DNA of 64,000 nucleotides from Capillidium heterosporum (taxonomy: Eukaryota > Entomophthoromycota > Entomophthoromycetes > Entomophthorales > Capillidiaceae). Where the stretch lies: positions 1-64,000 of the forward strand of contig WBMQ01000020.1 of assembly GCA_016630905.1 (NCBI GenBank), read 5' to 3'. The position numbers were made by a program, and so were the translations under genes. The notes beneath the pieces are model-generated. The model did not search any database. It worked only from the letters and a program-made list of their open reading frames with translations, and had not been told where the DNA came from. Below, piece after piece: positions 56,348 through 64,000 of this stretch (its first letter is position 1; each line of letters starts with the position of its first letter).

Positions 56348-57838
56348 TCAATAGAAGAATTGAGTGTCAGCAACCTCAAAGGCATAACCGTTTAAATACT
56401 CAAAGGTTAATTTAAAGAGAGATGGAGAGCATCCTACAAACCAAAGCTTCAATTCTTTTGGTACAAACTTCAGTTCTAAATGCAACAGGTTGGGAAACTG
56501 GGCGTCAGGTAGCTTGAAGTTTAGCTTGGCTTGGCTATTTCCATGGTAAGAGTATAGAAACGTTGATATATTAAGGGAAAGTCCAAACTTTTGTATCATA
56601 TTGCATTTGGTTACGAAATTGACAAGTGGGAGGTCCAGCTTTGAAAAGTTTTCAAAGGAAAGCTGTTTTAACTTTAACTTGGGCTCAAAGTTGAAGAGTT
56701 GAGTATGGCCAGTATAATCTTTAAGATGTAGGCATTCCAGGTTAGGTGCAAATTCAACCAACTTTCTTAGACAATCTTCATTGGTAAATGTGCTTATAGG
56801 GACTATAAGTACTTTTAGCATGGGTAGGAGCTGTAAATTAGCTAAAGATTGGGAGGAAAAGTGGTACAGAATTAAAGTCTCGAGACCTATCCAAAGGTCA
56901 GAATTGATGGAGAAGTCTTGCTCTGTCCAGTTATTACCCAACTCCAGCCGTTGGAGCTTTGGAAAGTGTTGCATAATTAAAACCTTGTGCATGTATTCAA
57001 GCTCTTCGGAACCAGATTCATGCATTGCAACTTTGAGTTGAGTTAGCTTTTCGAAACGGAATGACGGCTCTCTTGATTCTTTTATGCTATCCACATCTAA
57101 ATTCAAATATTCAAGGTTTGGACAGTTCTTACTAATGGATGTTAAGTGCTGGGAGAGCAGTACTCTAACCTCAAGCTTCAAGTACTTCAGCTTGGACATC
57201 TTATATTCGAAGGACCACTTGGTTCTGCCTTTACAAAGAATAGAAAGCTTCACTAGGCTTGGGAAGGCTCTCTGAAGTGCAAGGAAATTTTCGTTAGCAA
57301 GGTTGGAGACTTCAAGAACCAGACTTGTCAGTTTGGGCATGTGAAAATTAGTTACCCAGTTCCAGTTTACGTACCTGGAAGAGCACTTCAGTTCGAAGTT
57401 GATGAGATTAGCAACTGCTGACCCTAAAGTGGATATATCTATAGGGAGGCTTTTGGTAGACAATGGGCAAACTTCAAAGTGTAAGCCAAAAGACTTCAAC
57501 TTTTTTATACTTACTACTAAGCTTCCTATAATTCTATTGAAGGCCACTTGACTCACACCAATCATATCATGGCTTCTTGAATTTGAAAAGCAGTCGGAAT
57601 GAAAATCATCAGGAAGCCAAAGCTCCAATGTAGCTAGCTTCGTATAGTTGCTAAACTTACCAATTGCATACACTGATGAATCCAAGCTATAACTCCATTT
57701 GTATAAAGCTGTTACTGGCAAATCTCTAAGAAAAGGTACAAGTTGGTTCTGCTGGGCCAAAGTGAATTGGGTCTTTCTATCCAGTGCTGAGAAAACAGCT
57801 GTAAGGAGTTCGTTAGGAAGTTTTAATAGCTGGCTCAT
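56348..57838 (-). CDS. F-box/LRR protein (copy 2)
   Basis: A 496-residue protein identical to that of 6041-7531, in opposite orientation: F-box-like LPNELL start and irregular leucine-rich repeats to the C-terminus. Because the whole arm is duplicated, identity reflects recency of duplication rather than constraint. Confidence 0.8.
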   Translation of the reverse strand: MSQLLKLPNELLTAVFSALDRKTQFTLAQQNQLVPFLRDLPVTALYKWSYSLDSSVYAIGKFSNYTKLATLELWLPDDFHSDCFSNSRSHDMIGVSQVAFNRIIGSLVVSIKKLKSFGLHFEVCPLSTKSLPIDISTLGSAVANLINFELKCSSRYVNWNWVTNFHMPKLTSLVLEVSNLANENFLALQRAFPSLVKLSILCKGRTKWSFEYKMSKLKYLKLEVRVLLSQHLTSISKNCPNLEYLNLDVDSIKESREPSFRFEKLTQLKVAMHESGSEELEYMHKVLIMQHFPKLQRLELGNNWTEQDFSINSDLWIGLETLILYHFSSQSLANLQLLPMLKVLIVPISTFTNEDCLRKLVEFAPNLECLHLKDYTGHTQLFNFEPKLKLKQLSFENFSKLDLPLVNFVTKCNMIQKFGLSLNISTFLYSYHGNSQAKLNFKLPDAQFPNLLHLELKFVPKELKLWFVGCSPSLFKLTFEYLNGYAFEVADTQFFY

Positions 57839-58067
57839 ATTAGTTTAGGCTGAGTGTTTACAGCAGCTGTATCGGCTCCATTTTAAAGTTTATATTTGTT
57901 TGATAAAAAGCTTAAAATTAGCTAAAAATTAAATGACTGGTTTCTGGAATAATATTCCATCATTTTATTTTTCAAGCTCCAATACTTTCTATGATTAAAA
58001 GCACTTGTAATTTCATTGGATACAAAATACAATGGCTTAGTACTAAAGGCATTAGAAGAAAGTTACA

Positions 58068-58219
58068 TTTCCAATTAAATAGTCAGTAATCTAAAAAATG
58101 AATAGTTAGTGTAGCTAAGTAAATGCTAAACACTTGCTTTAAAATTATGCGGTTGTTTAACATCTCATTTAGCTATATTAGCTATTCATTTTTTAAGTTG
58201 CTGAACGTTTAATTGGAAA
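58068..58219. repeat. Foldback (MITE-like) element, third locus
   Basis: Reverse-complement duplicate of 5660-5811, upstream of the inverted F-box gene. Confidence 0.75.
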
Positions 58220-58392
58220 ATATATTAATTCAACTGAATAGATTTGCAAACCTTTTGAGTTTGATAGGCATCACTAAATATATATTTTACTAATTTGTGT
58301 TGTGAGGATGGATATTTTACTTTTCCCTAGCTTTATTTCGATTGAAATATGCTAATATATAGAACCTAAATATGACCTTTACAATTTTTTGA

Positions 58393-58746
58393 AACATGTT
58401 AAGCCTACAAGCATTTTACAATGAATTGATAAGCTACATTGTTTTAACTAAAACTTTCTAATAAATAGGCAATAATAAGCATCCATATGGATAAGCAAGT
58501 TCCATTTTAGGCGTAGTACTAACCAACTTAAGGCAAAGTGAATAAGGCAAGTAAACATAAAGCTAAAAACAAATGCAGAGATCAAAAGAAATTCATTTAA
58601 AAACGATTCTTCTTAAAGTTAATATAAACTCAGTTAATACTCCATCGACGGTAATTTGCCTTCATGGGTACAAGGTCTATTGATTGATAATTTTAATATA
58701 GTGCTTGTCTTTAAAACGTAATCTTAGAGCAGTTAAATGTAAGGTG
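58393..58746. repeat. Diverged F-box upstream block
   Basis: Related at lower identity to 5120-5486 and 32270-32580 (reverse orientation). It is interrupted at 58752 by LTR-2 and resumes after 59545. Confidence 0.65.
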
Positions 58747-58751
58747 CTTAG

Positions 58752-59540
58752 TCTAGGGAAGTTTCTCTAGGAATGCCGGGCTAGGCTTAAGGTAAGCCAA
58801 TGTAGTGGTGATCACATCAATAAAACTAAAGAAACTCAAAGCCATGGCTTTGACAGCTGATACTTTCGTTGCGATCTGAATCCAAGGTCGGTTCATGAAG
58901 ACAAATGAGGCCACAGTCGTGATGAGGCCAAGGAGGGCGGTAATATCCATCGAGTTCTAGTACTTAATCCCGTCTAATCGACTCTAATCCTAATTTTGAG
59001 CGATTCCGATCCAATGCTAATTTTGGTGATCCTAAGCTAATCTTGATCCAACGCTATTCTGTATATCAACTTTAGGCTACTCTAAGTTGGCAATGTTCTG
59101 GTTCGACTCCTGGCTGATTCAACGGTTACAAGAAATTGGTTCTAACGACATGCAGCGATTATAACACAAAGGGAAATCGAAGTATTTATTATTAAATAAT
59201 CACTTGTCGAAAAGCTATACAAGTCCGAGGGGTTTATATAGGGGCAGGAGACGGGAATGACGGGACGATGGAGATGCCGATGACCAGTACTTCATTATGC
59301 AGATTATTTGTATCCGTCATGTTTTATAAGTAGACTAGAGTAATCCATTTGTGACATGTCATGGCTTAATACAATAATTGTTATTCAGTTTGTGCAGAGA
59401 CTCCGCCTTTTTACGATTAATTATTAAGCAACTGAAACCTAATTTATTACAAGGTTAAAACAGCATTAGAGCTAGAGTTCTTGCAGTTAAAAGGGTTATT
59501 AAGCTGATTCTTTAAAGAAGCTATCTAAGGTTTCGTTACA
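58752..59540 (-). mobile_element. LTR-2 copy with CTTAG target duplication
   Basis: A 789-bp solo LTR, with exact CTTAG duplications at 58747-58751 and 59541-59545. The 3' terminus reads TCTAGGG rather than TGTAGGG on the plus strand. The minus-strand frame from ATG 58950 (MDITALLGLITTVASFVFMN...) is open to and past the LTR edge. The leader contains GGTTCGACTCC at 59100-59110. Confidence 0.93.
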
Positions 59541-59545
59541 CTTAG

Positions 59546-60166
59546 TATATATACGTTTACATTAAAAAAGTAGGGGTGTTTTTCAACTTTATATGTCTTT
59601 TTATGGCGAGACTCAAAACTACAGACACCTTTTAGATCTAAACGCTGCAAGAAAGCTACCAACTTCAGAGCCATATTTCGAATAATGGCCCACCAGTGCC
59701 AATAACCATTATATACTTTTAATGTAGAATTCCTCTACAACTTGTATAGCTAGTTAGAAACGTAAGTAAAATTACTGGATACTGGAAAGTCAACATTTGA
59801 AAGTTTATACTGAGAGCAAACTTTAGTCTTAAGACATAATACATCTTCAAATCTAAAGCAAGACAAATAAGCTTTATAAAGTAAGACTCTAGGATCTATC
59901 CCTTTACCTGAAGATCTGGATCTAGGTATGAAATAGAGGTGGATAAAAGCTGCATCCTAAATATTGGTTTAAAGTCTATTTGGCCTAGTACAAAGCTTTA
60001 GCTTTGAGTAGCTTAATTTTAGTTAAAAGTAGTGGGTTGAGCTATAGCATTAACAGAAGCGGAGTTGCCCTTATTCTAAGCCTTGGTCCGAGACGCTTTG
60101 AAGGAAGGAAAAGAATAGTAGGTGGTACATAACCACCTAAAGATATGAAAGCAGTATAAAAAGAGG
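59546..60166. repeat. SSP-repeat upstream region
   Basis: Continuation of the F-box/SSP block after the LTR-2 insertion, ending with a TATAAAAAG box near 60155. Confidence 0.6.
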
Positions 60167-60602
60167 GTGTCGATAACTCGAATACTCAACAAAAACATCA
60201 CAACAAACAGTCCAGATACATTTCCAATCTATTTCCTAGTTTCCATCATCGCCAGTGTGGTAGCCGGCGCCAAGTTCCTGGTCCCGAGTAGTTCCTACAA
60301 TAACGCCCACGCATTCAATTACCAAGGCTCTGGGTTTGACATATTCTTTCACTTTAAACCTGGATTTCTTGGTAAAGCCAATGCAGCCAATATGAAGGAA
60401 GCCTATGGGTGCATCGATGCCATCCTCAACTTTAAAGCCAAGTCCATCTCGAGTAATGACATCAACTTTGTCATCTTGCACAAGGCCAAGGGTTGCGATG
60501 GTCCAGTTATCGATAAGTTCCTGAGTGTTAGAGAGTTTAGGGGTTACAGAATGCTGTCTTGGTAGTGTCTTTGTCTAACACCACTTTAATGAAAACTGTA
60601 AG
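60167..60602 (+). pseudogene. Small secreted protein family remnant
   Basis: A frame of 132 codons (from GTG; the ATG seen at 4525 is ATA here) covers the hydrophobic lead (YFLVSIIASVVAGAKF), FDIFFHFKPGFLGKANAAN, YGCIDAILNFKAKSI, FVILHKAKGCDGPVID and then frameshifts near 60540, losing the CC...FNENC end. It is the longest uninterrupted member, but without a start codon. Confidence 0.6.
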
Positions 60603-60883
60603 GCTTTGTCACCACAGCACATCCAGATCATTATAATTAGGAAATAAATTGTTGGTAAATATATAGCTACCTAGTCTTATAATACATAATTTATAAATAA
60701 GTCGATAACTACTTAACTAACATACTATTTAATATTCAATAAAAGAATGTAATATAAGTTTAATGATGCTTTATTCTATACTTAATGGATTTTAAATCAT
60801 CAATAAATATTTAAAAAATTTGCAAAATTTTGTAACTTACTTTAGAAAAGCATGCATTATGTAATTAGCACTTTATTATATAT

Positions 60884-61030
60884 TGGCTGGTCGCCTTCGC
60901 CGAGTGTCTGGCCACTGGTTCGGACTTCCAGTTGACTGGGCTCGATCAAACTTGATGAGTCCTTTGGTATGGGGTGACATGTTTAGTCGTGCTGTGGGCT
61001 GATAATATAGATGTAGTGATTTCTTTACAA
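60884..61030 (-). mobile_element. LTR-3 fragment (3' end)
   Basis: Matches the LTR-3 3' terminus (ATTGGCTGGTCGCC... on the plus strand) and stops where LTR-1 copy 13 begins. Confidence 0.7.
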
Positions 61031-61032
61031 AC

Positions 61033-61829
61033 TGTAATAACCCTAATTGTTACAATTCCTAAGATGAGGTCATTGACCAATTCTCTGTACACCACACCAA
61101 TTTTCTCTTGTCCTTCCTCTTTCTACTTCTTACTAATTTTCAAATTCTTTTTGTTGTTTTCCAATTCATAACTATCTTAGTTATGAACCCGCCCCACATA
61201 TCAAATATTTCGATTACCTTGACTATTTTCTTAAACTTGACCATAACCTGGGAACTCTAGCGATTAGCAGCACATTAGCTGATCCACACCTTCCAACCAT
61301 GGAAACGCACCAGTAGTAGTTAATAGAATTACTGGCTTTTTTAGATAAACTTGGTAAATACTCAATTAATCTATAGAGTAGTGAATTGCCAAAGGGGAAA
61401 CCAATCCCGCTAGCATCACTACAACCAAGATGCCAAAGGGATATTTAAACCCCTCGATGACTACCAAAAGCCAGCATCTTGACAACGTTCCACCTCGCTA
61501 TTTTCTAAATAGCTGTTACTCACCTCTTGATCTCAACCATCAACTATAGCTATTACGACAGCCTGATCTGTTTTGTCTACGAATAAAGTATTGTTCCTGG
61601 TCAGCCTTTTAGTTATTAGATCGTGCGAATATGTGGTTCAACTTCTATACCCTCTTAGCTCATTCCGCTCAAACTTTCTTTGCTTCCCTTTGGACTTACC
61701 TCCTTTGGGTGATTCATATTACCAATGCAGTGGTCGGCATTGGTTCTACTATTCCAACCTCTCATGTCATACGCTCCCATTATGACACCATCATTAGTTG
61801 GATCCAACGGCACCCCCTTGGACCTTACA
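61033..61829 (+). mobile_element. LTR-1 copy 13 (short subtype, intact frame)
   Basis: It starts TGTAATAACC and ends GGACCTTACA. TATTTAAA lies at 61442-61449 and AATAAA at 61582-61587. The flanks CAAAC and CCTTA do not match. From 61224 rightward it is inside the inverted duplication with copy 1. Confidence 0.88.
61442..61449 (+). promoter_or_regulatory. LTR-1 core promoter box TATTTAAA (representative)
   Basis: TATTTAAA followed by CCCC in nearly every copy; many also have GGG(G) just before it. It lies 133 bases upstream of AATAAA, the order expected for U3 promoter and R polyadenylation signal. Confidence 0.6.
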
Positions 61830-61912
61830 CCTTACTTAAAATATTCTTCAAAGTTTTGAGTTTTGTAGTAGACTTCATCTCCAATATATACAAGCAGTAT
61901 CCAATGTCTTAG
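61631..61912 (+). CDS. LTR-1-embedded membrane-protein frame, short form (open)
   Basis: ATG 61631 opens MWFNFYTLLAHSAQTF..., with an N-terminal hydrophobic stretch (FFASLWTYLLWVIHI), the conserved ITNAVVGIGSTIPTSHVI and YDTIISWIQRHPLGPY, then passes the LTR edge at 61829 and stops in flanking DNA. It lies 44 bases downstream of the AATAAA signal. The same frame is kept in copies 1, 3, 4, 8 and 12. It may be the N-terminus of a Gag-like protein whose remainder was lost with the internal region. Confidence 0.5.
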   Translation: MWFNFYTLLAHSAQTFFASLWTYLLWVIHITNAVVGIGSTIPTSHVIRSHYDTIISWIQRHPLGPYTLLKIFFKVLSFVVDFISNIYKQYPMS

Positions 61913-61916
61913 TCGG

Positions 61917-62388
61917 TCAACACCCTATTTCAACCTCTATTATCTTCAAAACCTCGCCTTGTTGTAGTTTTCCAGCTCGATCTACTATTCTGAATATAGC
62001 TGATAAGGCAATATTGTTGTATTTAGCTCGAAGGTCATTGATCTTGAACTTTTTTGAATGATAGTCCTGAACTAACATCATCTCCCTCCTCGCTCCCACT
62101 CATAAAGTTATTGGCGAACTTAGGATTTTTGTAATAGTGATTTATACCACTCAACGTATTTTCGATAACTTCTTTCTTCTGAATATCGATATTATCCTGT
62201 TGAAGTTTCTCCATTTCAGTATCGTTTTCATTGAGTTTGGTTTTATAGTCAAGTAGCTTCAAGTTGAGCTCATCTCTATTAAAGTTTAAATCCAAACACC
62301 CTTCAGGAAGGACCTCACTATCCTTTCCGTACATTACCTTAGTGTTGCTGTTATTTGGACTTAAAGGTTCGTTGTTGTTGACATCCAT
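61917..62388 (-). CDS. Coiled-coil protein, frame change at an A6 run
   Basis: From ATG 62388 the frame encodes an acidic, Asn-rich start (MDVNNNEPLSPNN), then a predicted coiled coil (LNLKLLDYKTKLNENDTEMEK) and NPKFANNFMSGSEEGDD, and ends at 62035. Removing one A from the six-A run near 62051 joins it in frame to a conserved-looking C-terminal piece, INDLRAKYNNIALSAIF...EVEIGC, ending at 61917. Total length would be about 156 residues. The same run is present in the inverted copy. The C-terminal region loosely recalls small meiotic or recombination mediators, but I do not assign a family. Confidence 0.5.
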
Positions 62389-63503
62389 TGTTGAAATTAT
62401 ATATGTTGGATGAGCTTTCCTTTATCGCAGCTTTATAAAATTTCAAAATTTAAAGTATTTTGCTCTAACAAGCCCTTATATTTGAAAATGGGAACTATTT
62501 TTTCCCAAAATTTATGATCTCATTCTCCAATTTCAACCTGCATTGCAGACTATGACTTAATTCTAGAACACTTCGTTTTCTCTTTACACTGTTCCATTTT
62601 TATATTCCAAAAATTGGCGTCTAATTACAACATGTTAGATTCAAATATTATGATGCAATTGAATTTCTAAAACAACTCCATTTATTTTTACAATGGTTAT
62701 ATCATACTCAAATTAATTACTGTGATGTAACGCATTTAATTTGGAATTCAATATCTAAATTGCCTGGGCTATCTTTACAAACTATCTATTTTCAAAATAC
62801 TATATAGGTTAGTGGAAGTTTATAGAGTTTTTATCTCCAATGCACTATATATCACATTAAACTATAAATAGATAATATATTTTTTAGTTTTTAGTTTTTG
62901 CAATTAATTTTGATCCAAATTGTATACCGCTGAAGAGAATACTAGTGCAATTTAAAGTGCATATTAATCTCAAACGGATAAGATAAAAGTACATTCCTAC
63001 TAAACCATATATAATTTGAGTATATCTCAATAACTACCTCCTAAATCTGAACTATATACTTTAATTAAGGCTCTTTACGCCATATCAAGAGGTTGTGTAA
63101 AGAATTAGAGTAGGCTTTAAACCGCTGGGAAGCTTTGGAAAAGAAAACTAAATGATAATTCCACCAAGAAATGGGTTCTATCTTCAAAGTACTTCAGTAG
63201 GTCCACTTTAAATATATTAGTTACAACATGTATTTAAATTTACGGATGATATGTACCTTCTCAAATAACATGCTATTATAGCTGACTAATGGTTAAAATA
63301 TATACGCACATACAGCAATACTAAGCTTAATCTTTGAATCCGATATAAAAGAGATGGATAGTTGTGAAGAATAGGTACATCCAACTCTTAGATATCTTCC
63401 TGTGGAAGCAAACAAATTACTTACAGTCCAAGGTATATAGAGCTGATTTCTTTATAAACACGCCAACTAAGTCCTACTAAATTAAATTGAATTTGCATTT
63501 ACC
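62389..63503. other. AT-rich intergenic, no gene seen
   Basis: Between the divergent coiled-coil gene and the Asn-rich gene. It should hold both promoters. No repeats of the three LTR families are seen here. Confidence 0.5.
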
Positions 63504-64000
63504 ATGAAGCTCGGAAACATCATTGTCACTTTTGTAGCTACTCTTGTTACCTTCGAAGCTATCCCCTTAGAACGCCGTACCTTTGGAGCTCTGAATGAGT
63601 TTAACATTGTCCACAACTTGTTGGGTGGAGATAGCAGGCCTAACTACACCCCCAAGGCCAACACTGGACACAATAATAATTTGAGCAGTAACAGCAACAG
63701 CAGCCAGACTAACAACTCTAGTAGCGAGACCAACAACAAGAACACCACAAACAAGAACAATTCAAACAAAACTAACAACGGGAATGTCACGAACAACACC
63801 AACAGCAACAAAACCAACAATAAGAATGTCGTAAATAACGACAACAAGAATGTCAGTAACAATGAAAACGTCGTCAAAAATAGCAACTCCAATGTTAAAA
63901 ACAATAGAAACATTGTAAACAACAACAATAGCAACACCAACCCTAACGAGAGCATCGTTAATAACAGCAGCTCTAATGTTAACAACCGTAACGTCGTAAA
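63504..64000 (+). CDS. Secreted Asn-rich low-complexity protein, runs off the window
   Basis: ATG 63504 in ACCATGA context opens a signal peptide (MKLGNIIVTFVATLVTFEA), a short basic segment (IPLERRTFGALNEF) and then, from about residue 50, a long Asn/Ser/Lys/Thr low-complexity domain with recurring NN[K/N]N and [N/S]NVVNN-like motifs. At least 165 residues lie in the window and no stop is reached. Many N-x-S/T sequons would permit heavy N-glycosylation, so a cell-wall or matrix protein is plausible. A minus-strand Leu-rich frame here is a shadow. Confidence 0.7.
   Translation, partial: MKLGNIIVTFVATLVTFEAIPLERRTFGALNEFNIVHNLLGGDSRPNYTPKANTGHNNNLSSNSNSSQTNNSSSETNNKNTTNKNNSNKTNNGNVTNNTNSNKTNNKNVVNNDNKNVSNNENVVKNSNSNVKNNRNIVNNNNSNTNPNESIVNNSSSNVNNRNVV

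Larger units (their letters stand above)
55101..58392. repeat. Inverted segmental duplication, right arm (partner 5487-8778)
   Basis: Reverse-complement twin of the left arm, near-identical throughout. The gene-free stretch 55636-56347 inside it matches 7532-8243. Confidence 0.92.
61224..62080. repeat. Inverted segmental duplication, right arm (partner 1-857)
   Basis: Near-identical reverse complement of the window start. The visible partner ends only because the window does. Confidence 0.9.

Noticed and set aside
59095-59130. tRNA gene at the GGTTCGACTCC word
   Set aside because: No acceptor, D-arm or anticodon pairing can be built around it.
63644-63985. Leu-rich minus-strand frame
   Set aside because: Complement of Asn codons (AAC/AAT read as GTT/ATT and shifted to Leu/Val codons); the plus strand has the signal peptide and start context.
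1-64000. CRISPR array, bacterial operon or prophage
   Set aside because: No spaced short repeats, no Shine-Dalgarno or operon spacing; introns and LTRs show a eukaryotic nuclear genome.

Overview
The window looks like AT-rich, repeat-rich nuclear DNA of a filamentous fungus. A WOPR (Gti1/Pac2/Wor1) transcription factor is a fungal signature. The 41- and 47-base GT-AG introns of the sugar transporter, one with a CTAAC branch site, fit fungal splicing. A rhodopsin-like class A GPCR, F-box/LRR genes and small secreted proteins suggest an early-diverging lineage such as Entomophthoromycotina (Conidiobolus and relatives). That placement is inference from memory and was not checked against a database.

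About half the window is LTR-type repeat. I recognise three families, all TG...CA. LTR-1 (TGTAACAACC...GGACCTTACA, 586-1043 bp) has at least 13 copies. LTR-2 (TGTAACGAAACC...CTTCCCTACA, about 800 bp) has three full copies, each with an exact 5-bp target duplication, plus two fragments. LTR-3 (TGTCAACTTAGC...GGCCAACA, about 550-710 bp) has about ten copies or fragments. No internal gag-pol region is seen, so these are solo LTRs. Unusually, LTR-1 and LTR-2 each contain a frame encoding a small, strongly hydrophobic protein that starts downstream of the AATAAA signal and stays open to the 3' edge of the LTR. LTR-3 has a weaker version. This is my main candidate for something undescribed. The window also holds a decayed Tc1/mariner (IS630-like) element in several copies and a foldback element of about 150 bp upstream of each F-box locus.

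Three recent, nearly identical duplications organise the window. Positions 1-857 are inverted at 61224-62080. Positions 5487-8778 (an F-box/LRR gene) are inverted at 55101-58392. Positions 8967-15376 (two C2H2 zinc-finger loci) are repeated directly at 44547-50952. Most breakpoints lie inside LTR-1 or the mariner-like element, which points to ectopic recombination, or to a mis-joined assembly.

Layout: 1-5.6 kb, LTRs and a decayed small-secreted-protein (SSP) repeat; 6.0-7.5 kb, F-box gene; 9-15.4 kb, zinc-finger block; 15.7-21.9 kb, PH-domain gene and WOPR gene among LTRs; 22-29.8 kb, SSP remnant, nested LTRs and one unidentified gene; 29.9-31.1 kb, GPCR; 31.1-34.7 kb, truncated F-box block and a decayed secreted-protein gene; 35.5-39.1 kb, a fatty acyl-CoA reductase/acyltransferase fusion; 39.2-39.6 kb, a chitin-binding-like remnant; 40-44.6 kb, LTRs; 44.6-51 kb, second zinc-finger block; 52.2-54.4 kb, sugar transporter and a small secreted protein; 55-58.4 kb, inverted F-box block; 58.7-61.8 kb, LTRs; 61.9-62.4 kb, coiled-coil gene; 63.5 kb to the end, an Asn-rich secreted protein running out of the window.

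There is no operon logic. The genes are independent eukaryotic units. Several are broken by single-base changes, often at homopolymers, so some frame breaks may be sequencing errors; others are shared by both copies of a duplication.
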